From Epiperipatus broadwayi (lineage: Eukaryota > Onychophora > Udeonychophora > Euonychophora > Peripatidae): DNA of 64,000 nt. The notes beneath the pieces are model-generated. The model did not search any database. It was not told the origin of the DNA and saw only the letters and a list, made by a program, of their open reading frames with translations. The stretch is from contig JAQFVV010000055.1 of the NCBI GenBank assembly GCA_028023455.1, positions 6,044,030 to 6,108,029 on the forward strand, written 5' to 3'. Of this stretch, positions 45,601 to 48,591 are shown piece after piece; position 1 is the first letter of the stretch; each line of letters opens with the position of its first letter. The position numbers and the translations under genes were made by a program.

Positions 45601-48591
45601 AACAACATCATCCCTGACTTCTTGTATGCTTACTTATATGCTTCGAAGAGCGGTTATATTCACCTACTCTAGCGCCATCTTTTCCCTTCCTCAGAGAAAA
45701 CTGGGATTCAAAGCTGGAACCAATCATCTAACAGCCATCTTTTAGTTCTTTACATTATTCAAACAAAAAACTTGAAATTGAATAAATCACTAAACATAAC
45801 ATGACCATCAATTCCTATGCTTATACAAGCTGGTAAAACAATAGTAAACTCCCATAAAGTAATACCACGCAGTACAAGCCATAGCAATCAATGGATGCAA
45901 GAAAGTACGTAGACAGAATATCAGTTATTAAAACCGAAGCAAACTCTCCATACAGTATCGCCTCTCAGTGCAAGCCATAGTAATCAATGGATCCAAGGTC
46001 TGTGCATAAAATCCCTATCTAGTGCCTAACCACTAGTTAGAGTTTGACGCACAGAACTTTTTGCACCCATTAATTACTATGCCTTGCACTGGGTAGCGAT
46101 ACTGCATGGAGAGTTTGCTTCTGTTTTAACAGCTTATATAAGCATAGGAAATAGTTATGTGATATTTAGTGGTTTAATACCAATCGTGCCTATGGAAAAA
46201 TAATGGCTATGGTTATTAAAGAACCAAAGACATTAAAGTGTATAGATATTGAACTGAGTTCAGATCTGTTTGACTACTCAAACAAGTGATCTTGAACTGA
46301 AAACATGATTGGTGTTTTCATTTTGGGCTCATAGCTTTATTGTTAAATAAAAAGGTATAAGGCAGGTGCTGGAGGGTTGCATTAGATCCTAAGATCTAGG
46401 TGCAGTGCTCTCGATCCAAAACTTCTCACTTATGCCACAAGTTAGATATTGGATGGGTAGCTACTAGATACAGATTTTATGTACGGAGCTTCTTGCATCC
46501 ATTAATAACTTTGGCTTCCACTGGATGGCAATATTGTAGAGAGCTTGCTACTAATTTAAAAAATCTTAAGGTTTAAACTGAAGCTAACTTACTTACATAG
46601 TTATGTAGATCTGACATCAAATCAGTTTCTATATATTCTAGAAACCTCAGTTCTATAACTGCAATAGGTGCCTTCTATTCTTTGGCTTGGAAGGTTAATA
46701 GAGACAACAATATTGCATGACATTTACATATGGTTCCAAGAGCAGTTCTTTTTCATTCCATTCTAGAGCCATTTAGTATAAATCTGAATAATTGATAGAC
46801 GATTTGAATTGCATAGTACAAAACATGCCTGTTGAATACATAAGTGCATTATTTCCAGCTTTGAATCTAAAGTTCCTCACTAAAAAAAGATAAAAGATTG
46901 TAAACTGGTTTGGGGATGAGAATATTAAAAATATTTATTAATTACGCACATTTACGATAAACGATTCTAGAATAGGGTGCAAAGAACTGTTTTTGGAAAC
47001 ATATACAAGTAAATATATAAAAAGTCATGTGATACTGTTACTTGTAAAAATATACTGTTTAATTCAAACATGTATTAAAGCCATTTACCAAAACATTATT
47101 AATTAAACTAAAAAAACCATTAACTTTGTTTGTGATATATTTAGAGCCCGACTTTAAGCTAGCAGCTGTACACTCGTATTTTATCATTTAAACTAAACAC
47201 ACAGAAGCTTCAACAACTTAAAGAAGAGTTTATTTATTCATAGCAATGTATAAGTTAGTAATAGTGATTAATAAGTTCAACTGGCGATTGGCTGGTTGGA
47301 CTCACAACAAATAATATTGATCGCTGAAGGTTCGTATAAAGAATTAAACTTTTATTTCCACATTTTATTAAACGTCCTTTTAATATTTATTCACTTTATT
47401 AACATTTATCATTTGACTTTAATAATTATTAACATTAGTTTTCACTAATGACTTCTGGTAAGCATGTGTGCTGCTTACTCACATCTCTGAGTCAATCTAA
47501 TTTGTTATTTGACCGCACTTCTTTTCTTCTGCACAATCTGGTTTGCAATTGCACTTACTGTAAGACAAACAATATACTGATTTCATTTTGCTCTACTAGT
47601 TTCACTAATCTGCTTTATTCACTTTTCATCTCTTCTCTTTTCTTAGCAGTTATGCGGGCATTTTAACAACTCTGCTAATTTGCATATTATTAAACAATTA
47701 CTGTTATGGAAATTAGAATATTTAGTTTACTTGTAGTTTGCTTAATTCTATTTTTTTCATATTATTATCTCTAAAATGACACAACACTGCCTATATTGAC
47801 CAGATTTACACATACACACACACATCTATTTTTATTACATAACAAACCAGTCAATACCCAACAGTTTGGAAGTTATGTTCCATTCATGTACAAAATAAAC
47901 GTTTTTGTTTTCAAAAGACTTAACTAAATGATTTATTAGCTTAAGAATTTAATCAAAAAATTCACATATTGAAACTAATCGGTTTGTTAGAACTCTTACT
48001 CCATATAAATTTAAAATGATAATACATTCATGTGTTACTTTGAATGTTAGTATGGATATATTAATTATATAAAATCTTAAGAGCATATTATATCCGTATA
48101 TAACCATGACTAACCCTTTGAAATATTCCCATCTGTAATTTTTCAGTTATATTATTTTTATAACTGCATTGCATATAAAATCATCATTTTTGCTTTTTGA
48201 AAGAATAAAGACTGCTACAAAAGGTAAAAAAAAATAGATTGATTATTATTGCATGCTTTTATATTTTCAATAGTATATTATATGCTAATTACGACCAAGC
48301 ATACATGTACATAATCATAGCATAGATGTTTTTTTCAAAATTGCATATTCACACACATAAAACAAAATAACAGTTCCAAAAAGAATCAATTCAAATTCTA
48401 TTCAGAATACTAAAAAATAAGTCTATAAATCTTTTTAACTTTACCTTATTAAGTTTCCCTAGAGCTGAAATAAGATCTGCCCATTCACTAGTATATTCAA
48501 AGTTCTTCAATGCCTTTTCCACAGTCTGGACATAACTGCGGTATTTGGACTCCCCTAACAGCTCATACTCTTCAAGCGTGATGTTGCTCAT
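402..48591 (-). CDS. DOP1: DOP1 (Dopey) gene, 11 coding exons, 3' part beyond the left edge
   Basis: Spliced gene on the minus strand: 48445-48591, 36447-36799, 29637-29826, 28296-28821, 18967-19214, 12089-12899, 7705-7961, 2808-2960, 2624-2727, 719-2539, 402-621. The phases fit throughout and give 1610 residues with no stop. The product is recognisable along its length as DOP1: the Dopey N-terminal domain (about residues 1-300), then [20 protein letters not shown], the ILWHLSRD segment and the [12 protein letters not shown] segment. DOP1 proteins act with MON2 at trans-Golgi and endosomal membranes in cargo retrieval, and are linked to kinesin-1. The family is about 2300-2500 residues long, so roughly the last third, including the leucine-zipper region, lies left of position 1. 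Introns are 11645, 6620, 815, 9081, 6067, 4127, 4744, 80, 84 and 97 bp and hold nearly all the repeats described here. No promoter was identified. Confidence 0.97.
719..2539 (-). CDS. DOP1: DOP1 coding exon 10 (residues 930-1537)
   Basis: The largest exon. The acceptor TTTCATTTAG|G completes arginine 930, followed by [12 protein letters not shown], then [19 protein letters not shown] and [14 protein letters not shown], which mark the DOP1 central conserved block. A long serine- and acid-rich linker (about residues 1050-1190) follows, then predicted helical text, including [19 protein letters not shown], and [19 protein letters not shown] near the end. The donor GAAAT|GTAATT is weak but required: without it the frame ends at TAA one codon later, whereas splicing joins FQEM to [11 protein letters not shown] of exon 11 in phase. 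The intron is 97 bp. Confidence 0.95.
2624..2727 (-). CDS. DOP1: DOP1 coding exon 9 (residues 896-930)
   Basis: A short exon of 34 codons plus two bases between AATTATAG|CAA and GACAG|GTTTGG. It encodes [19 protein letters not shown] and ends [10 protein letters not shown]. The vertebrate family reads RLEAHAKFAVLWHLTRD and SFVRSFDRS at this place, so both ends are anchored by homology. It is too short to stand out as an open frame. Confidence 0.92.
2808..2960 (-). CDS. DOP1: DOP1 coding exon 8 (residues 845-895)
   Basis: Fifty-one whole codons between CTGTTTTAG|ATT and [42 protein letters not shown] and [14 protein letters not shown]. This matches the vertebrate LWSQLGEH and SVELFYQLHNLAPS region. 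It overlaps an open frame read in another phase (2822-3019), which is only a shadow. Only 80 bp of intron separates it from exon 9. Confidence 0.92.
3020..4110. repeat. Unassigned GC-richer repeat block in DOP1 intron 7, possibly LTR-derived
   Basis: Clearly richer in GC and CpG than the surrounding intron, with CpG-bearing text at 3560-3600, 3680-3780 and 3830-3900. On the minus strand 3300-3390 reads like an LTR transcript end: a TATAT stretch followed by a TTATTAAACACTTTATTTAA-type polyadenylation region and GT-rich text. No protein domain was recognised: the minus-strand frames at 3554-3748 and 3813-4112 look like no family I know. A dispersed-element remnant is inferred; identity is open. 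Confidence 0.3.
4549..4985 (+). other. CpG-bearing leader with a coding-like first-exon candidate
   Basis: In an otherwise AT-rich intron this stretch holds several CpGs and a short open frame from the ATG at 4702. It reads [20 protein letters not shown] and SPSTLRFT, then reaches a good donor (TTTACAG|GTAAGC, about 4789-4790). It resembles a first coding exon of a plus-strand gene lying opposite DOP1. An earlier ATG in another frame stops after about 26 codons. I found no downstream plus-strand exon, and a repeat-borne promoter is equally possible. Confidence 0.3.
5450..6150. repeat. Long imperfect palindrome (foldback repeat), centre near 5805
   Basis: Text around 5540-5700 reappears reverse-complemented at 5910-6075: for example ATATCAGCCAGATGAAAGC against its complement near 5977, and CTATTCTTGCAACTTTTGA against its complement near 6035. 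Pairing can be followed outward to about 5450 and 6150 with decay. An extra copy of the centre/right arm follows at about 6090-6160. The right arm has an open frame on the minus strand (5900-6091) of unknown identity. Confidence 0.65.
6640..7245 (+). mobile_element. RTE-like LINE 3' fragment (reverse transcriptase C-terminal part)
   Basis: Decayed frames read [16 protein letters not shown], then [20 protein letters not shown] (shifted from [12 protein letters not shown]), then the C-terminal motif [20 protein letters not shown], the [20 protein letters not shown] segment, and ending [10 protein letters not shown]-like. This is the tail of the RTE-type endonuclease/reverse-transcriptase polyprotein common in invertebrates. 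It ends in a GATAATGGT-type tail. Frameshifts and stops make it inactive, and the 5' part is missing as usual for truncated LINEs. Confidence 0.85.
7436..7502. repeat. Two-copy ~31-bp tandem duplication
   Basis: GATGCAAGCACTGYTGTGTA plus AATTRTTTCAA occurs twice head to tail with two differences. Confidence 0.85.
7540..7645 (-). repeat. tRNA-derived SINE-like copy
   Basis: On the minus strand CGATAGAGTGGCAGAGGAT resembles a pol III A box, and the copy ends ACGAACTTTCATGCAATAAA. The same head and tail recur at 8.64, 9.16, 9.26 and 11.40 kb. The copies are about 100-130 bp long and well diverged. It lies just left of DOP1 exon 7. Confidence 0.5.
7705..7961 (-). CDS. DOP1: DOP1 coding exon 7 (residues 759-844)
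   Basis: The acceptor is a ten-T tract ending in TTAG|AT, which completes aspartate 759. The exon reads [19 protein letters not shown] and [15 protein letters not shown], then an alanine/proline-rich stretch and [15 protein letters not shown]. The PEWLQ and LDLI(N/T)LT motifs are typical of the middle of DOP1. The donor AAG|GTTATA is a non-consensus GT site. It is accepted because TSFYK aligns with the vertebrate TDFFK and exon 8 continues without a break. Confidence 0.93.
8125..8378 (+). mobile_element. RTE-like LINE 3' fragment, second copy
   Basis: Reads [19 protein letters not shown], then a one-base shift into [20 protein letters not shown], then [20 protein letters not shown] and [12 protein letters not shown], and ends in (TGATAA)(TGATGATGAT). 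The simple-repeat tail is typical of RTE elements. Better conserved than the copy at 6.64 kb and the same family. Confidence 0.88.
8640..8765 (-). repeat. tRNA-derived SINE-like copy
   Basis: On the minus strand GGTTAGTGCAGTGGACTG resembles an A box and TTGGATCGCAGC a decayed B box. The tail shares TTCCAGCGATC and the AATAAAC ending with the other copies of this cluster. Confidence 0.45.
9160..9375 (-). repeat. Two adjacent tRNA-derived SINE-like copies
   Basis: Minus-strand TGGTAAAGTGGCGGATC (from the 9160-9260 copy) fits the A-box consensus. The 9262-9375 copy has GAGCTCAAATCC where a B box is expected. Both have the AAATTTCTTAGGAACTTCC / AAATTTTTTATAAAGCTTG type of tail. They are head to tail. 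Confidence 0.5.
9470..9910. repeat. Long imperfect palindrome, centre near 9735, with a third half-copy at 10.01-10.14 kb
   Basis: The left arm (GTTTCGTTGTCAAAAAAAGG, then ATTTGGATTTTAAATAAGGC, then TTTAAACTCAAGTCAGATG) is repeated reverse-complemented on the right (CATTTGAGTTTAAAATTCAC, GTTTTATTTAAAATCCAAAC, TTTTTTGACAATGAAATATG). A further diverged single arm lies at 10010-10140. No coding capacity was recognised. Confidence 0.75.
10180..10500 (-). mobile_element. Diverged copy of the hammerhead-bearing repeat family
   Basis: Contains the family landmarks TTGGATCTTTAGGATCTAATG, a CTTCTAGCAACTATTATTACTC equivalent of the unit's CCAGCAACCACC block, and AAATTGAAAAACCTAAAAATATTTTCAGTC. The ribozyme region (10265-10322) retains the outer stem ATCCAAAA/TTTTGGAT and UUGAUGA in place of CUGANGA, but GAAA is lost. 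The copy is probably inactive. Confidence 0.6.
11400..11530 (-). repeat. tRNA-derived SINE-like copy
   Basis: The minus strand reads AAGGTAGTGGCAGATTCTGG (A-box-like) and ends CGTACGAACTTTCAAGCAAT, matching the cluster at 7.5-9.4 kb. Confidence 0.45.
11531..12047. other. AT-rich intron with no recognised element
   Basis: At 11820-11980 (GGTTGGTAAACGGGTATCTA) there is a short text also seen in part near 40.1 kb and 63.1 kb, suggesting a worn dispersed repeat. Otherwise nothing supportable. Confidence 0.4.
12089..12899 (-). CDS. DOP1: DOP1 coding exon 6 (residues 489-759)
   Basis: The acceptor TTTTTTCTACAG|GAA opens [19 protein letters not shown], one of the best conserved DOP1 segments. It is followed by a serine/glutamate-rich variable region (about residues 545-650) and by [19 protein letters not shown] and [17 protein letters not shown]. 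The donor TATG|GTAAGAA leaves one base, completed by exon 7 to aspartate. The middle region is lineage-specific and low in complexity, as in other DOP1 proteins. The exon is a single open frame of 270 codons, which argues strongly against a pseudogene. Confidence 0.96.
12954..15440. other. AT-rich intron between DOP1 exons 5 and 6, mostly unassigned
   Basis: A worn copy of the hammerhead-family body lies at about 13080-13260 (GTCTGGATCTTTTGGAATTAATG, then ACTGAAATTCAAAAACATC). The rest (13260-15440) has no convincing gene, RNA or structured repeat. Confidence 0.45.
15448..15925 (+). mobile_element. Mariner-type remnant, internally deleted
   Basis: Starts with the family's terminal motif (ACACAAGGTATCCCAGTGAAAAG) and ends near TTTCATTGAAAAAC, a decayed inverted terminus. 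The middle carries scrambled mariner transposase text equivalent to CFK-LGK-A-ET-EM and later FKRF-DGRE. The same deletion derivative occurs at 23.76, 29.07 and 37.03 kb, so it spread as a short non-autonomous element. Confidence 0.7.
15925..16115 (+). repeat. SINE-like repeat carrying the class 2 hammerhead motif
   Basis: The region after the ribozyme (ATCTATCTTTTCGCATGTAT, then GTGATCATGTGTAGCAGTTG, then a pol III B-box-like AAGTTCAAACCTC) matches 53784-53940 at about three quarters of positions. A-box/B-box-like spacing suggests a tRNA-related SINE. The left boundary abuts the mariner remnant. Confidence 0.5.
15940..15998 (+). ncRNA. Hammerhead-ribozyme-like motif, class 2 (decayed)
   Basis: Order on the plus strand: outer stem ATGATCT, inner stem CCAA, CTGATGA box, stem II GTGC-loop-GCAC, AAAG where GAAA is expected, palindromic stem III TACGTA, cleavage triplet ATA, inner stem TTGG, outer stem AGATCAT. 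This is a type-I hammerhead layout. G12 of the GAAA box is A, as expected from CpG decay of GCACGAAA, so this copy is probably inactive. The second copy at 53.8 kb has compensatory changes in the outer stem. Confidence 0.65.
16160..16880. other. AT-rich intron, no recognised element
   Basis: Homopolymer A/T runs at 16363-16390 and 16465-16485; no gene or structured repeat seen. Confidence 0.5.
17090..18080. mobile_element. Head-to-head pair of Penelope-like element (PLE) 3' ends
   Basis: The minus strand of the left arm reads [18 protein letters not shown]; the plus strand of the right arm reads [20 protein letters not shown]. Both match the GIY-YIG nuclease tail of the PLE at 22.2-23.0 kb ([16 protein letters not shown]). 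The arms point away from each other around a near-perfect palindrome centred at about 17463 (GCTAAGTGCACTTTCGGTGA / TCACCAAAAGTGCAGTTAGC). The right 3' UTR runs to about 18080 (GAAGTCTGTTG...ATGAAACCA). Both copies are 5'-truncated and full of stops. Confidence 0.8.
18081..18960. other. AT-rich intron, no gene recognised
   Basis: A loosely palindromic stretch occurs at 18760-18910 (AGGGTGGG ... CCACCCT), possibly a short MITE. Nothing else is supportable. Confidence 0.4.
18967..19214 (-). CDS. DOP1: DOP1 coding exon 5 (residues 406-488)
   Basis: The conserved part reads [21 protein letters not shown], then HRKTLEV, then [17 protein letters not shown], all typical of DOP1. The start is less certain than for other exons. 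I chose the acceptor CATAAG|CT because it is the only one nearby that supplies the two bases needed by the phase of exon 4 and keeps the frame open; it adds a variable basic linker ([16 protein letters not shown]). The donor GTG|GTAAGG is strong and in phase 0, and the next exon continues the family text directly. Confidence 0.88.
19215..20670. other. AT-rich intron 4 segment, no gene recognised
   Basis: Text near 19500 (TTTTTGTTGATGTCTT) also occurs near 9428, indicating a worn dispersed repeat. There is a G8 run at 19757. Confidence 0.4.
20672..21212. mobile_element. ~515-bp palindromic insertion flanked by 13-bp direct repeats
   Basis: AATGCAATTAGAA occurs at 20672-20684 and again at 21200-21212, bracketing a near-complete inverted repeat. 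Arm landmarks: AACTCCTATGAGTTCTTATC, AATCCTATTTTTCTCCTAAG and AGCTGGTTAATTTTGAATTC, each reverse-complemented on the right. The centre contains a short extra duplicate of GAATTCAAAATTAA with its flanks. Direct repeats of this length suggest a retroposition-type insertion. No coding region. Confidence 0.75.
22241..22591 (-). pseudogene. PLE GIY-YIG endonuclease domain, left copy (truncated)
   Basis: A 116-residue open frame reading [29 protein letters not shown] and [20 protein letters not shown], then [20 protein letters not shown]. The VVYII and LYIGQ strands and the downstream R and H residues define the GIY-YIG nuclease. The KTIPGVVY lead-in and the H-x(3)-TGH motif are typical of Penelope-like retroelements, where this domain follows the reverse transcriptase. 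The RT is absent. The open frame suggests recent insertion relative to the pair at 17 kb. Confidence 0.9.
22704..23045 (+). pseudogene. PLE GIY-YIG endonuclease domain, right copy (truncated)
   Basis: Mirror of the left copy: an open frame from the ATG at 22749, [40 protein letters not shown] and [20 protein letters not shown]. Upstream in the same frame, from about 22704, the text equivalent to [15 protein letters not shown] is present, so the frame start is artificial. The two copies differ at many synonymous and some amino-acid positions, so they are paralogues rather than an assembly artefact. Confidence 0.9.
23114..23611. mobile_element. hAT-superfamily MITE (498 bp) with 8-bp target duplication
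   Basis: CTCTAGAA flanks the element on both sides (23106-23113 and 23612-23619), fitting the nTCTAGAn target preference of Charlie/Buster-type hAT elements. The termini CAAAGATGGGCAA and TTGCCCACCCCAG are inverted repeats. The interior is rich in GGGCCACAT-type text. It sits in the right PLE arm, and the left arm shows the uninterrupted site. No transposase is encoded. Confidence 0.9.
23758..24279 (+). mobile_element. Mariner-type remnant with both terminal inverted repeats
   Basis: CAGTATGTCCCAATGAAAA at the left end and its complement TTTTCATTGGGACATACTG at the right end, next to TA-rich flanks. The interior reads [20 protein letters not shown] and KMIQT, then [13 protein letters not shown], which is recognisable as the mariner transposase N-terminal helix-turn-helix region. 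Most of the catalytic domain is deleted. Confidence 0.85.
24488..24546 (-). ncRNA. Hammerhead-like motif, class 1 copy
   Basis: Minus strand: outer stem ATCCAA, inner TCCTCA, CTGACGA (fits CUGANGA), short stem II, GAAAC, TAGTC, then TGGGAA and TTGGAT. One inner stem I pair is lost compared with the copies at 38-39 kb. Confidence 0.6.
25110..25168 (+). ncRNA. Hammerhead-like motif, class 1 copy, core mutated
   Basis: Same layout as the other class 1 copies but the first box reads CAGACGA (U4 changed), so activity is unlikely. GAAACTAGTC and the outer stem are intact. Confidence 0.55.
25335..25445. repeat. Dispersed repeat shared with 42.81-42.91 kb
   Basis: GATAAATGAAAAGTAAAATT and the following GT-rich text, with TTTATTAAA and TACGAGTCT equivalents, occur at both places. 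Element class unknown. Confidence 0.6.
25790..26965 (+). mobile_element. RTE-like LINE, longest remnant (RT core to 3' end)
   Basis: Reads [20 protein letters not shown] (RT motif B region), [20 protein letters not shown] (decayed FADD box) and [19 protein letters not shown], then [20 protein letters not shown], then the C-terminal [16 protein letters not shown] text and a GATGATATAGAT tail. Several frameshifts and stops are present. An unrelated stretch of about 220 bp interrupts the 3' part at about 26618-26840. Same family as the fragments at 6.6, 8.1 and 62.2 kb. Confidence 0.88.
26618..26842. repeat. Unidentified ~225-bp insertion inside the LINE remnant
   Basis: Flanked on both sides by continuous LINE 3' sequence when compared with the copy at 8.13 kb. 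No terminal repeats or coding text were recognised. Confidence 0.5.
27100..27410 (-). repeat. SINE-like element with a B-box-like motif, related copy at 52.80 kb
   Basis: Minus-strand GAGTTCGAATCCCGCC (27112-27127) is a near-perfect pol III B box. The far end (GTGGCTAACAGGTTTCTTTG, GAGAGATTCCTAACTCCATA, TGCATTACACCACATCACAC) is shared with 52803-52905. Probable tRNA-derived SINE; exact ends not determined. Confidence 0.5.
27411..28221. other. AT-rich intron left of exon 4, nothing recognised
   Basis: No gene, RNA or structured repeat visible. Confidence 0.5.
28296..28821 (-). CDS. DOP1: DOP1 coding exon 4 (residues 231-406)
   Basis: The acceptor TTTTTAG|GTT is followed by [19 protein letters not shown], matching the vertebrate DSSVLVQRS block, then [19 protein letters not shown] and [19 protein letters not shown], ending near [10 protein letters not shown]. 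This is the end of the conserved Dopey N-terminal region. A serine-rich linker (about residues 290-315) replaces a variable loop of the family. The donor CAG|GTAAAAT leaves one base of a codon. The frame stays open past this donor for about 25 residues, but the continuation is lysine-rich and unlike the family, so the donor is preferred. Confidence 0.94.
29074..29557 (+). mobile_element. Mariner-type remnant inside the 815-bp DOP1 intron
   Basis: The left end TACAATGTATTCCAGTGAAA and right end TTTCATTGAGATACTGTGTA are decayed inverted termini. The interior reads [16 protein letters not shown], the mariner CFKLGKTATETFEMI-QVYG region. It fills more than half of the intron between exons 3 and 4. 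Confidence 0.8.
29637..29826 (-). CDS. DOP1: DOP1 coding exon 3 (residues 167-230)
   Basis: The acceptor TTTTAG|GAC supplies one base to finish arginine 167. The exon then reads [19 protein letters not shown] and [19 protein letters not shown], ending MIGTSIDTM. This continues the Dopey N-terminal domain; the vertebrate equivalent has TNMLLEKV and LPGITYVLAHLNRK here. The donor ATG|GTATTT is in phase 0. The intron to exon 4 is only 815 bp and contains a complete but decayed mariner remnant (29074-29557), so that element sits between two conserved exons. Confidence 0.96.
29885..30440 (-). mobile_element. PLE 3' end remnant with a terminal hairpin
   Basis: The minus strand reads [18 protein letters not shown], the same C-terminus as [19 protein letters not shown] at 22.2 kb, and VFFEKK upstream. 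The 3' UTR equivalent (AACAGACTTTTCAAGAGC) follows. At the left end a hairpin pairs AATCCCAATATCAATAAC (29910-29927) with GTTATTGATATTGGGATT (29962-29979). Frames are broken. Confidence 0.7.
30596..30786. repeat. ~190-bp palindrome (foldback MITE-like)
   Basis: Arms of about 85 bases, including ACTATATTATAATATTTATT and GGCTTTCATCTCCATT with their complements, around a loop near 30690. AATAAATAATCAATC / GATTGATTATTTATT pair at the outer ends. No coding text. Confidence 0.8.
31000..31245. mobile_element. Short foldback copy of the hammerhead-bearing family
   Basis: Left arm (AGTGCTATCTAGTGCAAGCT, then CTACCTATCCAATAATCCCC) and right arm are reverse complements and match the end of the 456-bp unit. 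The left, minus-strand copy stops at 31111, exactly where the ribozyme would cleave. The right, plus-strand copy retains only AAAACTAGTC and the 3' strand of stem I. Confidence 0.75.
31260..32990. other. Intron 2 segment, largely unassigned
   Basis: 32180-32720 is A-rich plus-strand text without a readable domain. No gene or RNA recognised. Confidence 0.4.
33009..33172. repeat. Two-copy 81-bp tandem duplication
   Basis: TTTCATCTCTAAAAATCTTT through TTGCAAATGATTTCTTAACT is present twice (from 33011 and from 33092) with one difference, so it is recent. Confidence 0.92.
33200..33660 (-). mobile_element. LINE reverse-transcriptase remnant, different from the RTE copies
   Basis: Minus strand at 33600-33650 reads [20 protein letters not shown], fitting the FIDFKKAFDSVDH motif A of LINE reverse transcriptases. 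Downstream text is decayed ([12 protein letters not shown], then [10 protein letters not shown]). Clade undetermined. Confidence 0.6.
34200..35110. mobile_element. Diverged copies of the hammerhead-bearing family
   Basis: Landmarks: GAGTAATCAGTGGATACCAG (34286-34305), AATTCAAAGCTGGAACTAATGC (34788-34809) and a CACCTTTTACTCC body. At 35033-35090 the plus strand keeps the stem I halves TTTTCA and TGAGAA around a decayed core, in place of TCCTCA/TGGGGA. Confidence 0.6.
35142..36232 (+). repeat. Minisatellite, ~85-103-bp unit, about 12 copies
   Basis: GGCTCTAGAGTAGGATGAAG and GAACTGCTCTTGGAAGCATA recur at 35142, 35245, 35332, 35416, 35515, 35600, 35690, 35780, 35883, 35985, 36088 and 36190. Right-hand units are 102-103 bp and more alike; left-hand units are 84-90 bp by deletion. 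The reverse complement of the unit aligns with the GAGTAATCAATGGATGCCAG part of the hammerhead family, so the array arose from a piece of it. It ends about 210 bp left of DOP1 exon 2. Confidence 0.85.
36447..36799 (-). CDS. DOP1: DOP1 coding exon 2 (residues 50-167)
   Basis: The acceptor is a T-rich tract ending in GTAG|ATCC. The exon encodes [14 protein letters not shown], then [19 protein letters not shown], then the [15 protein letters not shown] and [15 protein letters not shown] segments. It is the core of the Dopey N-terminal domain and aligns with vertebrate DOP1 almost without gaps. The donor GATAG|GTAAAAG leaves two bases of an arginine codon that exon 3 completes. The exon sits just right of a ~102-bp minisatellite (35.14-36.23 kb) and left of a mariner remnant (37.03 kb). 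No frameshift or stop is present. Confidence 0.96.
37027..37205 (+). mobile_element. Mariner-type 5' fragment
   Basis: AATATCCCAGTAAAAAGATA and TGGTTCTTTCTTAAAATTATCTGC match the left end of the copies at 23.76 and 29.07 kb; the rest is missing. Confidence 0.65.
37453..38030. repeat. Two-copy 291-bp tandem duplication spanning flank and element end
   Basis: 37453-37738 is repeated almost exactly at 37744-38030. The repeat includes host flank (CAAGCCAGTAATTATTTTAA) and about 100 bp of the hammerhead element, so the duplication came after that insertion. Confidence 0.9.
38037..38095 (-). ncRNA. Hammerhead motif, class 1, unit 1
   Basis: Outer stem ATCCAA/TTGGAT, inner stem TCCTCA/TGGGGA, CTGACGA and GAAAC are all present. 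The cleavage triplet reads GCC instead of GTC, which should block cleavage. Confidence 0.7.
38493..38551 (-). ncRNA. Hammerhead ribozyme candidate, class 1, unit 2 (best core)
   Basis: Minus strand in order: ATCCAA (outer stem I), AAGC loop side, TCCTCA (inner stem I), CTGATGA, AGGC-CACAA-GCTA (stem II), GAAAC, TAGTC with a two-base-pair stem III closed by TA, then TGGGGA (inner stem I), TA, TTGGAT (outer stem I). All catalytic boxes and a GUC cleavage site are present. Stem II is short and its closing A-A pair is non-canonical, so activity must be measured. The tiny stem III is characteristic of hammerheads from Penelope-like elements and retrozymes. Confidence 0.75.
38964..39022 (+). ncRNA. 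Hammerhead ribozyme candidate, class 1, inverted copy
   Basis: Plus-strand copy with CTGACGA, GAAAC, TAGTC and fully paired stem I (TCCTCA/TGGGGA and ATCCAA/TTGGAT); stem II reads AGGC-CACAA-GCCA. It starts immediately after the truncated minus-strand copy whose end coincides with its own cleavage site. Confidence 0.75.
39185..42800. other. Intron 1 segment, AT-rich, mostly unassigned
   Basis: 40000-40270 contains a possible pol III B box (GGATTCAAATCTGGG near 40029) and a GGTTAGTAAATGGATACCTA text shared in part with 11.83 kb, suggesting a worn SINE. No gene recognised; frames at 40259-40465 and 41400-41600 look non-coding. Confidence 0.4.
42812..42905. repeat. Dispersed repeat shared with 25.34-25.44 kb
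   Basis: TGATAAATGAAAAGTAAAAT and following text match the copy at 25.34 kb. Confidence 0.6.
42960..43203 (+). mobile_element. LINE reverse-transcriptase fragment of another family
   Basis: The open frame reads [39 protein letters not shown] and [20 protein letters not shown]. This matches the RT 'thumb' text FEYLGS-L----DDEVQHRLR-ATAAF-KL--RVF of a widespread invertebrate LINE family, distinct from the RTE copies here. Only the fragment survives. Confidence 0.75.
43350..43400 (-). ncRNA. Hammerhead-like motif, class 3
   Basis: Minus strand: CTGATGA, stem II GATTG-loop-CAATC (five perfect pairs), GAAAC, TGTA (stem III AC/GT with one-base loop, cleavage after GTA), then AGGAAAA. Stem I pairs for only about two bases, so efficiency in isolation is doubtful. 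Confidence 0.65.
43505..43550 (+). ncRNA. Hammerhead-like motif, class 3, inverted partner
   Basis: Plus strand: CTGATGA, stem II GACTG-loop-CAGTT, GAAAC, TGTA, AGGAAAA. Stem II differs from the partner at 43.37 kb by changes that keep pairing (T-A to C-G; C-G to T-G), which supports an RNA constraint. Together with the partner it forms an inverted repeat, 43340-43560. Confidence 0.65.
43600..44340. other. Intron 1 segment, no recognised element
   Basis: AT-rich; no domain or structured repeat seen. Confidence 0.4.
44362..44595 (-). pseudogene. Coding-like 77-codon frame in DOP1 intron 1, unknown protein
   Basis: Starts [18 protein letters not shown] and continues [40 protein letters not shown] and [11 protein letters not shown] before a stop. 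Composition and helix-like spacing look like real protein, unlike other small frames here. I do not recognise a family. It could be a retrocopy fragment, a nested gene exon or chance. Confidence 0.25.
45100..47050. mobile_element. Nested, diverged copies of the hammerhead-bearing family
   Basis: 45120-45310 holds two inverted minisatellite-type units. 45335-45480 has CTCTGATGATGG and the CACCTTTTATTC body. 45690-45790 is a third body. 45850-46560 is an imperfect foldback with CATGATTGG- and TTGCATTAGATCCTAAGATC-type text. 46865-46918 (plus) keeps TTCCTCAC and GGTTTGGGGAT, the stem I halves, around a destroyed core. All copies look inactive. Confidence 0.6.
47060..48440. other. Intron 1, left flank of exon 1, nothing recognised
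   Basis: AT-rich; the plus-strand frame at 47448-47666 shows no domain. Confidence 0.45.
48445..48591 (-). CDS. DOP1: DOP1 coding exon 1 (residues 1-49)
   Basis: Holds the start codon (48589-48591) and the extreme N-terminus, with [13 protein letters not shown] and [19 protein letters not shown]. This is the first, highly conserved helix pair of the Dopey N-terminal domain. The donor AAG|GTAAAG follows LNK in phase 0, the same place where the vertebrate protein continues with V. Just upstream, possible acceptor AGs at 48607-48608 and 48601-48602 suggest that the 5' UTR is itself spliced, so the promoter probably lies farther right. The ATG is chosen because it gives the family's usual short lead before the conserved block; the next upstream ATG reads only six codons before a stop. 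Confidence 0.93.
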